A stretch of DNA of 64,000 bases from UBA5186 sp040005095 (GCA_040005095.1 JBDTZN010000002.1:25331-89330); one strand, 5' to 3'. Numbered from the stretch's first letter, positions 51,620 through 60,228 are shown. Notes: generated by a model not told the origin, from the letters alone. Made by a program: numbers and translations.

Positions 51620-52687
51620 TTACCGGTCTCCCGCGGCGAGGAACGCGGCCGCGACGGCGGCGTAAACGCCGACGAGCATCCAGCCCTCCCAGCGTTTGGA
51701 AATGCCGTCTCGGATCACGATCGCGACGAACACGGCGGCGCCGCCCATCGCTGCGAGCTCGATCGGTCGGAACGACAGCGCCAGCGGGTGAGAGAAGAGG
51801 AACGAGAGCAGAACGATGGCCGGCGTCACGAACAGCGCGACCTGCGCGCTCGAGGAAATTGCGATCTCGGTCGCGAGCTTGATCTTCCCGCGGCGTGCGA
51901 TCACGACGGCCCCACCGTGTTCGGCCGCGTTGCCGACGATCGCGACGATCACCGTCGCGATGAAGAACTCCGAGAGGTTGGCCGTGTGCGCGAACGACTC
52001 GAGCGTGTGCACGAGCAGCTCGCTGATCAGGGCGGTGACGACGGTCGCGGCTGCCAGCGTGGCCAGCGAGGCGCGGAGGGTCCAGCCGCCGGTCCCGGGC
52101 GGCGCCATGGTGTCGATCTCGTCCAGGCGGTGCCGGCGGAGATTGCGGCCCGTCAGCACGACGTAGACGATCAGCAGGCCGATCGCGACGGGGGTCGACA
52201 GCACCGCGAGCGAGTGCCGGTTGGGATCCCCGTGGAAGCCCGCGATCGCTGGGGCGAGCAACGCGAGGACGCCGAGGGCGACGAGTCCGAGCTGCAGGAG
52301 GAGCGACCGGCGGTCGAGCTTCCCTTCGCGGGGCCCGAAGATCATCGCGACGCCGAGCACGAGCAGGATGTTCGACACGACGGAGCCGGCCAGCGAGCCG
52401 CGCACGACGTCCGGCAGGCCATTCTCGACGGCGAACAGGGCGATGATCAGCTCCGGCGCATTGCCGAAGCTCGCGTTGAGGAAGCCGCCCACGCCGGCGC
52501 CGGTGTGGTCCGCCGCATGCTCCGTCGCCTCGCCGATCAGCCACGCGAGCGGAACAAGCGCCGCGGCGGCGAGGACGAAGAGCACCGTGTCGTCCGCGTG
52601 GAACACGAAGCGCGCGGCGAGTGCGACGGGCGCGAGCACGAGCGAGCCCCAGAGAATCGTGCGCGCCACGAGGGCTAGCCTAGCCAT
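51620..52687 (-). CDS. Calcium/proton (cation) antiporter, CaCA/Cax family
   Basis: 355 aa from ATG 52687. Eleven membrane helices in two homologous halves, each with the ion-binding signature: G-G-F-L-N-A-S-F-G-N-A-P-E-L-I in the first and V-A-I-V-G-N-A-A-E-H-G in the second. Exchanges Ca2+ or another cation for protons across the membrane. Probably first gene of the minus-strand run with the ABC ATPase and permease. Diverges from the Cys-rich gene with 89 nt to its chosen start. Confidence 0.94.
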   Translation of the reverse strand: MARLALVARTILWGSLVLAPVALAARFVFHADDTVLFVLAAAALVPLAWLIGEATEHAADHTGAGVGGFLNASFGNAPELIIALFAVENGLPDVVRGSLAGSVVSNILLVLGVAMIFGPREGKLDRRSLLLQLGLVALGVLALLAPAIAGFHGDPNRHSLAVLSTPVAIGLLIVYVVLTGRNLRRHRLDEIDTMAPPGTGGWTLRASLATLAAATVVTALISELLVHTLESFAHTANLSEFFIATVIVAIVGNAAEHGGAVVIARRGKIKLATEIAISSSAQVALFVTPAIVLLSFLFSHPLALSFRPIELAAMGGAAVFVAIVIRDGISKRWEGWMLVGVYAAVAAAFLAAGDR

Positions 52688-52776
52688 CGGACGATGAGCG
52701 CGGGCCGTGCGTTTACCGCTCGGAAGCGGAAATGTCAAGTCTTGCGCAGCCCCTATCCACGGCCCACAATCGAGGC

Positions 52777-53184
52777 ATGCAGCCACCGACGAGCGACGTC
52801 CTGAGCGAGCTCCCGCTTCACCCTCAGGACGAGCTGGAATGCCGGCGCTGCGAGGTCCATTGCGGGAAGGTCGTCTACCCCTCGGCCTGCCTGGAGCGTG
52901 CCTGCCCCTTCTCCTACGCGTACACCGACCACGGCCATACCTACGTCGGCTGCATGCAGAAGGTCTACGGCGTCGAGATCGACCTCGAGCAGATGGAGGC
53001 GGCGGAGCGCCGAGGCGGTTTCGGGGCGGTGCGGGCCACCCGCGCGCCGCTGCCGATGTGCCACGTCGAAGTGGAGAGCTGCTACGAAAGCCGCGCCGAC
53101 GATCTCGGCTGCGTCAATCCCGAGTTCGGCGAGCTCCCCGTGGGGATCCCGAACTTCCGGATCTTCGCGCGGATCTCCTCCTAG
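52777..53184 (+). CDS. Cys-rich hypothetical protein
   Basis: 135 aa from ATG 52777; ATG 52732 in the same frame would add 15 residues and has a GGAAG stretch upstream, so the start is uncertain. Eight Cys, arranged E-C-R-R-C-E-V-H-C-G-K near residue 20, then A-C-L-E-R-A-C-P-F, Y-V-G-C-M-Q-K, M-C-H-V-E and C-Y-E-S / L-G-C. Several His and aromatic residues lie between. Looks like a metal- or cluster-binding fold; no signal peptide. I recognise no characterised family, though the pattern appears conserved enough to be a real protein. Confidence 0.72.
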   Translation: MQPPTSDVLSELPLHPQDELECRRCEVHCGKVVYPSACLERACPFSYAYTDHGHTYVGCMQKVYGVEIDLEQMEAAERRGGFGAVRATRAPLPMCHVEVESCYESRADDLGCVNPEFGELPVGIPNFRIFARISS

Positions 53185-53260
53185 AAATCCCGCGTTGACA
53201 GCGGTATAACCGCGCCGACGACTGCGGCTTTACTGCTCGACAACGAGAAGGAGGTCGCAC

Positions 53261-54124
53261 ATGCAACGCGGGGTGGACGTCTCGGCGAACAACGGCCACG
53301 TCGACTGGGCCCAGGTCGCGCAGGCGGGGTACACATACGCATTCGCCCGCGCGACGCTCGGGCACGGGGACGTCGATCCGACCTTCGAGCAAAACCGGGA
53401 GGGCGCCAAGGCTCATGGGCTGCGGTTCGGCGGCTATCACCTGCCGTATCCCGGAAGCTCGACCGCGGACCAGCAGGCGAAGGAGTTCCTGGCGGTCGCG
53501 AAGCCGCAGCGAGGCGATCTCCTGCCGTCGCTCGACATCGAGAACAAGAGTCCGCCGGACAAGGCCGAGGCGGGGTTCTCCGTCGCGGAGCTCGTCGCCT
53601 GGCTCCGCGCGTGGCTGGCGGCGGTCGAACGCGAGGTCGGCGCGAAGCCGATCGTGTACACGAACAGGGGTTGGTGGGACTCACGGCTGAAGAACGCGAA
53701 CTTCGCCGATCATCCGCTCTGGCTCGCGCACTACACATCGGCGAGCGCGCCGACCATCCCGAAACCGTGGACGTCATTCGCAATCTGGCAGCACAGCGAG
53801 ACGGGCGACATCGGCGGTCACAAATTCGATCTCAACCGATGCGCTGACCTGGCCGCCGTCACTATCAAGGCGCACACGACCGGGCCTCCGGTGCTCGAGC
53901 TCGGCGCGCACGGGAACGATGTGACCCGGCTGAAGTATCTGCTGACGACGTGGTGCGAGGGGCACCCCCCGCCCGCCGGACTGCTCGACAACGACGTGTT
54001 CGGTCAGGCGACGTTCGCTGCCGTCAAGCGGTTCCAGCAGGCGTCGGGTATCGAGAGCACGGGCAAGGTCGGCCGGAAAACCTGGTCGGCGCTCAACCAC
54101 GTCACGCACAAGGTGGATGCCTAA
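53261..54124 (+). CDS. GH25 muramidase with C-terminal peptidoglycan-binding domain
   Basis: 287 aa from ATG 53261 with a strong AAGGAGG 7 nt upstream. Glycoside hydrolase family 25 (lysozyme) barrel, residues 1-195: R-G-V-D-V-S (Asp6), T-Y-A-F-A-R-A, S-L-D-I-E (Asp92/Glu94), W-L-A-H-Y and I-W-Q-H. A peptidoglycan-binding 1 domain follows (P-V-L-E-L-G-A-H-G-N-D-V-T-R-L-K-Y-L-L ... F-G-Q-A-T-F-A-A-V-K-R-F-Q). No signal peptide at all, which is usual for phage endolysins needing a holin and unusual for a chromosomal autolysin. No other phage genes are nearby. Confidence 0.92.
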   Translation: MQRGVDVSANNGHVDWAQVAQAGYTYAFARATLGHGDVDPTFEQNREGAKAHGLRFGGYHLPYPGSSTADQQAKEFLAVAKPQRGDLLPSLDIENKSPPDKAEAGFSVAELVAWLRAWLAAVEREVGAKPIVYTNRGWWDSRLKNANFADHPLWLAHYTSASAPTIPKPWTSFAIWQHSETGDIGGHKFDLNRCADLAAVTIKAHTTGPPVLELGAHGNDVTRLKYLLTTWCEGHPPPAGLLDNDVFGQATFAAVKRFQQASGIESTGKVGRKTWSALNHVTHKVDA

Positions 54125-54142
54125 CTCGCTTGCGCACGGGTG

Positions 54143-55006
54143 CTAGCCGGAGACGAGGTGCCTGAGCGTTCGGGCGTGAAGCTTGCGGAGCTTCGCGACC
54201 TGCTCGGCGTCAGGTCCGTGCCCGCGACCGGGCACCTCGAGCAGCGCGGGCAGCTCCTGCAACGCCGGATGAGCCAGGAACACGCCGAGCCCGTCCCCGA
54301 GCAGTCCTTCGCCGATGTTGTCGTGCCGGTCGCGATTCGAGCCGAGCGGCGCCTTCGAGTCGTTCACGTGCAGCGCGCGTAGTCGGTCGAGGCCGATTCG
54401 CGCGTCCACCTCGGCGACGAGCGCGTCGAGCGCCGCCCGGTCCGTTACGTCGTAGCCGGACACGTACAGGTGGCACGAGTCGAGGCAGATCCCGAGCCTG
54501 GGATGACGGTCGAGCGCGTCGACCAGCACCGCGAGCTCCTCGATCGACCGGCCGATCGTCCCCCCGGCGCCCGCGGAGTTCTCGATCAGCAGCCAGGTCC
54601 GCTCGGAGGAGAGCTCGAGCACCTGCCGTAGGGCCGGAACCACGCGCTCGAGCCCGGCCTCGAGCCCGGCTCCGAGGTGCGAGCCGACGTGGAACACGAC
54701 GCCGTCCGCATCGATCCCGCCGGCGACTTCCATCGTGTTCCGGAGCGTCGCGACCGACTTGGAGTAGATCTCGTCGTCGAGGCTCGCGAGGTTGAGGAGG
54801 TAGAGGGCGTGACAGAACGCCGACTCGATTCCGGCCTCACCGGCGCGCTGCTTGAACGTCTCGAAGTCGGCCGGATCGTGGTTCGTCGGCCGCCACATGC
54901 GCGGGCTCTGGGTGAAGATCTGGACCGCGTCGCAGCCAAAGGATTCCGCCCGGTCGATCGCGCGGTGGATCCCGCCCGAGCAGGAGACGTGGGCGCCGAA
55001 CAGCAC
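54143..55006 (-). CDS. nfo: Deoxyribonuclease IV (AP endonuclease IV)
   Basis: 287 aa from GTG 55006. TIM-barrel zinc enzyme cutting 5' to abasic sites. Marks: F-G-A-H-V-S-C-S-G-G-I at the N-terminus, Q-I-F-T-Q-S-P-R-M-W, H-A-L-Y-L-L-N-L-A-S, F-H-V-G-S-H-L-G, L-L-I-E-N-S-A-G, C-L-D-S-C-H-L-Y-V-S-G-Y-D, H-V-N-D-S-K and the R-D-R-H-D-N-I-G-E-G triad of zinc ligands. Length matches the family. Base-excision repair, cytosolic. It diverges from the MFS gene with 43 nt between starts. Confidence 0.96.
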   Translation of the reverse strand: MLFGAHVSCSGGIHRAIDRAESFGCDAVQIFTQSPRMWRPTNHDPADFETFKQRAGEAGIESAFCHALYLLNLASLDDEIYSKSVATLRNTMEVAGGIDADGVVFHVGSHLGAGLEAGLERVVPALRQVLELSSERTWLLIENSAGAGGTIGRSIEELAVLVDALDRHPRLGICLDSCHLYVSGYDVTDRAALDALVAEVDARIGLDRLRALHVNDSKAPLGSNRDRHDNIGEGLLGDGLGVFLAHPALQELPALLEVPGRGHGPDAEQVAKLRKLHARTLRHLVSG

Positions 55007-55049
55007 AGGCGCGACGATACCGGCCGACTCCGGCAATACTCTCGCCTCG

Positions 55050-56285
55050 GTGCACCTCCAGGGCAGGCTGGGGCCGCTCGCCGAGCGGGAGTACAAACGC
55101 TTCTTCTTCGCGAGCGCGATCTCGTCTTTCGGCGATCGCGTCGGCGTGCTCGCGCTGGTCTTCGCCGTGCTCGGCCTGACTGGCTCGGGCACCGACCTGG
55201 GCCTCGTCCTCGCAGCGCGGCAGGTCATGGAGGCGGCGGTTCTTCTCGCGGGCGGGGTGTGGTCGGACCGCCTCCCCAGGCAGTGGATCCTCGTCGGCGC
55301 CTCATCGGTTCAGGCGGTCTCCCAGGCGTCGGTCGCGACACTGCTCCTGGGCGGCTGGGCCTCGATCCCCGCGCTGATCGGCCTGCAGGCGCTCTACGGC
55401 GTCGGCGGGGGGCTTGTCGCGCCGGCGACCGTCGGACTGGTCCCGCAGACGGTTCCCGCCGGCCGGCTCCACCAGGCGAACGCGCTCCTCAGCCTCAGCC
55501 GCAACACCATGGGGATTCTCGGGCCGGCGGTGGGTGGAATCGTGATCGTGGCGGCGAGCCCGTCGCTGGCGCTCGCGGTCGACGCGGCGACGTTCGTCGC
55601 AGCCGGACTGCTGCTGACGACACTGAATCTCCCGCGCCGCGCGAAGGCCGACGACGACGCGCCGTTCCTGCTCGAGCTGCGCCTCGGCTGGCGGGAGTTC
55701 GCCTCACGAACGTGGCTCTGGCCCACGGTGACGCTCTTCGGTGTGTCGAACTTCGTCTTCGCCGCGTGGGTCGTGCTGGGTCCGGTGATCGCCTTGAAGC
55801 ACCTCGGCGGCGCGGGCGCGTGGGCGATCGTCGGGGCCTCCAGCGGAGTCGGTGCGGTGATCGGAGGGTTGCTCGCCCTGCGCTTGCGGCCTCGGCGACC
55901 GCTCTTCGTCTCGGTCGTGCTGGCCGGAGCAACCGTCCTCGAGCTCGCAGCCCTCGCCTTGCACGCCCACACCGCCGTGCTTGCGGCCGTCGCCCTGTTC
56001 GCCGGCGCGGCGATCGCGATCCACCTCACGCTCTGGGTGACCGTCCTGCAGCAGCACATTCCCGAGCGCGCCCAGTCGCGAGTCAGCTCGTACGACGAGC
56101 TGGGCTCGTTCCTCCTGATCCCGCTCGGGCTGGCGCTGGCCGGCCCCGCCTCCGATGCTCTGGGAATGGACGTCACGCTGTGGGGAGCGGCGGCGATCTC
56201 CGCGGTTTGCATCGCCACGATGGCGGCGATCCCGAGCGTCCGGGCGCTGCGGAGCCGGGGCGCGCCCGAGCCCGTCGTCACGTAG
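55050..56285 (+). CDS. MFS transporter (MFS_3/EntS-like exporter)
   Basis: 411 aa from GTG 55050; upstream frame is antisense of nfo. Twelve membrane helices. N-terminal F-F-F-A-S-A-I-S-S-F-G-D-R-V and the loop G-G-V-W-S-D-R-L-P-R-Q-W place it in the enterobactin-exporter-like MFS_3 group, which exports siderophores, macrolides or other small molecules. The first loop also has A-N-A-L-L-S-L-S-R-N-T-M-G-I-L-G-P-A-V-G-G. Substrate unknown and no biosynthetic genes are adjacent. Ten bases separate it from gltX. Confidence 0.88.
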   Translation: MHLQGRLGPLAEREYKRFFFASAISSFGDRVGVLALVFAVLGLTGSGTDLGLVLAARQVMEAAVLLAGGVWSDRLPRQWILVGASSVQAVSQASVATLLLGGWASIPALIGLQALYGVGGGLVAPATVGLVPQTVPAGRLHQANALLSLSRNTMGILGPAVGGIVIVAASPSLALAVDAATFVAAGLLLTTLNLPRRAKADDDAPFLLELRLGWREFASRTWLWPTVTLFGVSNFVFAAWVVLGPVIALKHLGGAGAWAIVGASSGVGAVIGGLLALRLRPRRPLFVSVVLAGATVLELAALALHAHTAVLAAVALFAGAAIAIHLTLWVTVLQQHIPERAQSRVSSYDELGSFLLIPLGLALAGPASDALGMDVTLWGAAAISAVCIATMAAIPSVRALRSRGAPEPVVT

Positions 56286-56295
56286 CGTTCGCGCG

Positions 56296-57558
56296 ATGTC
56301 GGTTCGCGTTCGCATGGCTCCGAGCCCGACGGGCTTCCTGCACATCGGGAACGTCCGTACGGCGCTCTTCAACTGGCTCTTCGCGCGCCACGAGGGCGGC
56401 GAGTTCCTGCTGCGGATCGAGAACACCGACACGGCGCGAGAGGTCTTCGAGGCGACCGAGCAGATTCAGGAGTCGCTTCGCTGGCTCGGCCTCGACTGGG
56501 ACGGGCCGGTGACCTTCCAGCTCGACAACATGGAGCGCTGCCGCGAGCTCGCGCACGAGCTCGTCGGGGCGGACAAGGCCTACGAGGACGAGGGCGCGAT
56601 CCGCTTTCGCATGCCCGACGAGGGCACGACGGCGTGGGAGGACGTGGTCCTCGGCCATGTCAAGGTGCAGAACAAGGACATCGAGGACGTGGTGATCCTG
56701 CGTTCGGACGGCCGGCCGACCTACAACTTCGCTTCGCCCGTCGAGGACGTGCAGGACCGGATCACGCACGTGCTCCGCGGGCCCGACCACGTCTCGAACA
56801 CGCCCAAGCAGATCCAGATCCTGCAGGCGTTGGGCGCCGAGCTCCCGGTCTACGGCCACGTCCCGAACGTGAACGGGGAGGACGGCAAGAAGCTCTCGAA
56901 ACGGCACGGCGCGGTGACCGTGGACGAGTTCCGCAACGCCGGGTACTACGCGCCTGCGCTCGTCAACCACTTGGCGCTGCTCGGGTGGAGCTACGACGAC
57001 AAGACGACGATCATGTCGATCGCGGAGCTCGTCGAACGCTTCTCCCTCGAGCGCATCTCACGGAGTCCGGCGACCTTCGACTACGACAAGCTCGACCACA
57101 TCAACGGGATGCACCTGCGCGCGCTGCCGCTCGACGAGTACGCCGATGCGCTGATCTTGTGGCTCGGCGAGCAGGGCTACGACTGGGACGCGGTACGCGT
57201 GCGCGAGACCGCGCCGCTCGTGCAGGAGAAGATCGCGAAGCTCTCCGAGTACCCCGACTTCGTCCGCTTCCTGTTCGAGGACGTTGAGGTTCCCGCGCTC
57301 GGGAACGGCACTCTCGCCGGGGCGACCGAGGCGCTCGCCGCGACCGAGCCGTTCACGCAGGAGCGGATCGAGGCCGCGCTGCGCGAATGGGCCGAGCGCG
57401 AGGGTTTGAAGCCGCGGGAGGCGTTCCAGCCCGTCAGGATCGCGGTCACCGGATCGAAGATCTCGCCCGGGCTGTTCGAGAGCCTCGAGCTCCTGGGCAA
57501 AGAGAAATCGCTGGAGCGGCTGCGCGCGGCCGCGACTAGTGGAAACGCTTCCTCGTAG
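56296..57558 (+). CDS. gltX: Glutamyl-tRNA synthetase
   Basis: 420 aa from ATG 56296. Class I synthetase charging tRNA-Glu. H-I-G-N at residues 16-19 (P-S-P-T-G-F-L-H-I-G-N), R-I-E-N-T-D-T, Y-N-F-A-S-P-V-E-D (usual F-A-V-V-D-D-x-x-M variant), H-V-L-R-G-P-D-H-V-S-N-T-P and K-L-S-K-R at 199-203. The C-terminal anticodon domain is compact, making the protein 50-70 residues shorter than most GluRS. A tRNA-Glu gene lies 6 kb downstream. Its last 23 nt overlap a small convergent ORF. Confidence 0.95.
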   Translation: MSVRVRMAPSPTGFLHIGNVRTALFNWLFARHEGGEFLLRIENTDTAREVFEATEQIQESLRWLGLDWDGPVTFQLDNMERCRELAHELVGADKAYEDEGAIRFRMPDEGTTAWEDVVLGHVKVQNKDIEDVVILRSDGRPTYNFASPVEDVQDRITHVLRGPDHVSNTPKQIQILQALGAELPVYGHVPNVNGEDGKKLSKRHGAVTVDEFRNAGYYAPALVNHLALLGWSYDDKTTIMSIAELVERFSLERISRSPATFDYDKLDHINGMHLRALPLDEYADALILWLGEQGYDWDAVRVRETAPLVQEKIAKLSEYPDFVRFLFEDVEVPALGNGTLAGATEALAATEPFTQERIEAALREWAEREGLKPREAFQPVRIAVTGSKISPGLFESLELLGKEKSLERLRAAATSGNASS

Positions 57559-57706
57559 GCAGCGGCTTCGGAGGCGCGAGCGGATCGAGCGCCTTCTGGA
57601 ACTCGCGCCACGCGCGCAGCCGGAATTGCTCGGTGGGCGCCGGTAGCTCTTGCCGGCCCTGCTGCACCCGAGACCCCTTGCCGCCTTGTCCTCGCTCGCT
57701 TCTCAT
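57536..57706 (-). CDS. Small hypothetical protein, 56 aa
   Basis: From ATG 57706 to TAG 57538-57536. Sequence is basic and Pro-rich: after M-R-S-E-R-G-Q-G-G-K it has Q-Q-G-R-Q-E-L-P-A-P-T, a helical F-R-L-R-A-W-R-E-F-Q-K-A-L-D-P-L and the ending A-P-P-K-P-L-P-T-R-K-R-F-H. The non-repetitive helix and strong amino-acid bias suggest a real protein rather than chance. A TTTAC-AAGGG-GTAAA inverted repeat (57706-57720) abuts the start, and no clear RBS is seen. Convergent overlap of 23 nt with gltX. Function unknown. Confidence 0.45.
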   Translation of the reverse strand: MRSERGQGGKGSRVQQGRQELPAPTEQFRLRAWREFQKALDPLAPPKPLPTRKRFH

Positions 57707-57762
57707 TTACAAGGGGTAAACGCCCCACCCGAGGCTGGGGGTACGGAGGTGTCCGGATCGGG

Positions 57763-58317
57763 CTACCTGGTTCCGGCGAGCGCGCCGAGCGCAAACGCGA
57801 TCAGTCCGAGCGCCACGAGGAGCAAGATCCCGGCGAGCGCCCAAACCAGCACACTGCCTCGAACCGACCGTACGCGCGTTCCCGGCGCGGCGGTTGCAGC
57901 CGGCGCGGGGCCGGCGAGCCGGAGCTGGGCCAGGCGAACGCGGAACAGCGCTCCGCGCCACTCGTAGACATACGGCTTCGCCGCTTCGGCGTCCGCGACG
58001 TCGAGGACGTAGGCGATCTCCGCGGTCGCGTCCCGCGCGTCCGTGAGCGCCTCCGCGAGTTCCTCGTGCGCAGGCTCGGCTTCGGTCGGCGGTTCCAGCC
58101 CGGACACGAGCTCGGCCGATCGGTGGAGCGAGTACTGCAAGCCGCCGAGCCGCTCCGGGGCATCGTCGCGGCCGAGCGCCTCGTCGGGATCCGCGGCGAG
58201 CACCTCGAGCCGGTGCAGCGTCGTGCGGAGATCGGTCCAGACTCCCGCAATCGCCGCCTCGTAGCTCTCCCGTACGCGCGTACCGACGGTCTGCTTCAAG
58301 GCCCGGATTCTAGCCAC
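57763..58317 (-). CDS. C-terminally anchored helical hypothetical protein
   Basis: 184 aa from GTG 58317; TTG 58299 (K-Q-T-V-G-T-R-V) is an alternative. Residues 10-130 form a helical cytosolic domain (S-Y-E-A-A-I-A-G-V-W-T-D-L-R-T-T-L-H-R-L, then D-A-T-A-E-I-A-Y-V-L-D-V-A). A single membrane helix near the C-terminus (V-L-V-W-A-L-A-G-I-L-L-L-V-A-L-G-L-I) tail-anchors it. It diverges from the response regulator gene with 19 nt between starts, which hints at common control. No family recognised. Confidence 0.65.
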   Translation of the reverse strand: MARIRALKQTVGTRVRESYEAAIAGVWTDLRTTLHRLEVLAADPDEALGRDDAPERLGGLQYSLHRSAELVSGLEPPTEAEPAHEELAEALTDARDATAEIAYVLDVADAEAAKPYVYEWRGALFRVRLAQLRLAGPAPAATAAPGTRVRSVRGSVLVWALAGILLLVALGLIAFALGALAGTR

Positions 58318-58336
58318 CGGTAGACTGACCGCCGCC

Positions 58337-58723
58337 TTGACGGGCGTTCCTATCACGGTCCTCGTCGTCGACGACGACCCTTCGATCCGACTCCTCTGCC
58401 GGGTGAATCTCGAGCTCGACGGTTGCACCGTGCTGGAGGCGGAACGGCTGGACGAGGCCCGCGAGCTCCTGAGCGAGGCTTCTGTCGATGTCGTCCTGCT
58501 CGACGTGCACGTCGGCCGGGACGACGGGCGGCATCTGCTCCGCGAGCTTCGCAAGACCAGCCCGAGCACGCCGGTCGCGCTCCTCACCGGCAGCTCCGAG
58601 CAGAGCAACCTCGAGCCCGAGCGGGCCGACGCGCTGATCCCGAAGCCGTTCCGGCTCGATCAGCTCGTCACGACGGTCAGGGATCTCGCGGGTCGAGCCC
58701 GCGAGATAGATTCCGGCGCATGA
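58337..58723 (+). CDS. Single-domain response regulator (CheY-like)
   Basis: 128 aa from TTG 58337. Receiver domain only: acidic cluster in V-V-D-D-D-P-S, phospho-acceptor Asp in V-V-L-L-D-V-H-V, Thr in A-L-L-T-G-S and Lys in I-P-K-P-F. No output domain. No kinase is nearby, so it is an orphan. Its stop overlaps the start of the metallopeptidase gene (ATGA), so the two are made together and the regulator may control or be a partner of the peptidase or of the divergent membrane protein. Confidence 0.92.
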   Translation: MTGVPITVLVVDDDPSIRLLCRVNLELDGCTVLEAERLDEARELLSEASVDVVLLDVHVGRDDGRHLLRELRKTSPSTPVALLTGSSEQSNLEPERADALIPKPFRLDQLVTTVRDLAGRAREIDSGA

Positions 58724-60228
58724 GCGTCGCCGCAGCGAGAACACCCGCGCAGTTCGAGGAGCGCCTGCAGCGCTACCTCTTCGAGCGCTCCGAGGAAGCT
58801 CGCGCCATACGCGTGGGCGAAAAGGAGACTTCCGAGCAGGCGGCGATCGTCGAGCGTTACTCAGATCTCTTCACCCGCGACCAGATCGACGTGCTGCGCG
58901 AGGCCGAGCAGGCCGCCGGGCGCGACGAGCGCGAGCGCCTGTACCGGCTGCGCAAGACCTGTGAGGGCGGAATCGTCACCGCAGAGCTGGCGGAGCGAGA
59001 CGACGAGCTGGAGAACGCGATCCTGGCCGCACGGGTCACCTTCCGCGGCGAGGAGATGCCGCTTCGCAATGCCCAGGCGAAGCTCGCGGTGCTCGACTCC
59101 TATGCCGACCGCGAGGAGCTCGGCGAAATCCACGCGCTGGCCTCGGCGCGCTTCAACGATGACCGGCTCGAGCTGCTGCTGGCCGGAGAGGAGCTCGAGG
59201 CGGAACTGTCGGGCGAAGCCGATCCTGTCGCCCGCTCCGCTGAGGAGAAGGGGATCTCCCTGCAGGAGCTCGAGCGCGCGCTGGCAGCCGCGAGCGAGCG
59301 TTCGACGAGCGCGTACGAGCGGCTCAAGGAGCACTGGTTCGAGCGGCTCCTCGGCCCCGACCGCGAGCCGGTTCCCACGTCCTTCCACACTGCGTACCTG
59401 CGCCGGCTCTCGCCGCTCGACTCGACCTACACGAAGGAGCAGGCGATCCCCGTCTGCATGGCGACGCTCCACGGGCTCGGCTTCGACCTGGAAAACGAGC
59501 CAAACATCCGGCTGGACGTCGAGGATCGGCCGCAGAAGTCGCCGCGCGCCTGCGTGATCGCGTCCGACCCGCCGGGGGTCGTCCACCTCATCACCCGCGC
59601 GCAGGGCGGTCTCCACGACTTCCAGGCGTTCCTCCACGAGGCCGGGCACGCACTCCACTACGCCGGAGTCGACCCCGGGCTCTCGTACACGTTCCGGAAG
59701 CTCTCGCGCGACCACGCGCTGACCGAGATCTACTCGTACATTCTCGAAGCGATCTCGCGCGAGCCGGCCTGGCACGCCGAGTATTTCGAGCTCGACGAGG
59801 AAACCGCGCGCGAGAACGCCGAGGCGACCGTCTTCCTCGAGGCGCTGCTCTACCGCCGGTACACCGCGAAGCTGCAGTTCGAGCTCGACTTCTGGCGTCG
59901 CTTCGCCGACGACGGCGGCACGCCGGGCGGCTACTCCGAGAAGCTCACCGCCGCCACGGGGATCGAGTACCGCGCCGACGCGTATCTCGCGGACATGGAC
60001 TCCGGGTTCTACTCGGCCGACTACCTGCGGGCCTGGATCCGCAGTGCGCAGCTCCGCCACTACCTTGCCGACGAGTTCGGTGGGGACTGGTGGCGCTCGT
60101 CGGCGACGGGCGACCGGCTGCGCGAGCTGTTCCGGGAGGGAACGCGGCCGACGAGCGAGGAGATCGGCTCCCGGCTCGGCTTCGAGGCGCTCGACACCGC
60201 GCCTTTGCTCTCCGAGCTCGGGGGCTAG
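58720..60228 (+). CDS. M3-like (oligopeptidase F-type) zinc metallopeptidase
   Basis: 502 aa from ATG 58720, coupled to the upstream receiver gene. Helical N-terminal lobe and a C-terminal gluzincin domain with the zinc motif H-E-A-G-H at residues 306-310 (F-L-H-E-A-G-H-A-L-H), where most M3 enzymes have H-E-F/L-G-H; a third ligand is probably the Glu in A-L-T-E-I-Y-S-Y about 25 residues later. Y-S-A-D-Y-L-R-A-W and the closing Y-Y/H-Y-L-A-D-E-F-G region also fit. Cytosolic, no leader. Likely degrades oligopeptides. The stop overlaps the convergent gene by 4 nt. Confidence 0.85.
   Translation: MSVAAARTPAQFEERLQRYLFERSEEARAIRVGEKETSEQAAIVERYSDLFTRDQIDVLREAEQAAGRDERERLYRLRKTCEGGIVTAELAERDDELENAILAARVTFRGEEMPLRNAQAKLAVLDSYADREELGEIHALASARFNDDRLELLLAGEELEAELSGEADPVARSAEEKGISLQELERALAAASERSTSAYERLKEHWFERLLGPDREPVPTSFHTAYLRRLSPLDSTYTKEQAIPVCMATLHGLGFDLENEPNIRLDVEDRPQKSPRACVIASDPPGVVHLITRAQGGLHDFQAFLHEAGHALHYAGVDPGLSYTFRKLSRDHALTEIYSYILEAISREPAWHAEYFELDEETARENAEATVFLEALLYRRYTAKLQFELDFWRRFADDGGTPGGYSEKLTAATGIEYRADAYLADMDSGFYSADYLRAWIRSAQLRHYLADEFGGDWWRSSATGDRLRELFREGTRPTSEEIGSRLGFEALDTAPLLSELGG

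Noticed and set aside
53195..53210. TTGACA followed closely by TATAAC before the GH25 gene
   Set aside because: The two hexamers are only 4 nt apart, so they cannot form one promoter, and no -10 stands 16-18 nt after TTGACA.
53261..54124. Prophage remnant around the GH25 lysozyme
   Set aside because: Neighbours are ordinary chromosomal genes (antiporter, nfo, MFS, gltX); no integrase, holin, capsid or tail genes and no attachment repeats were seen.
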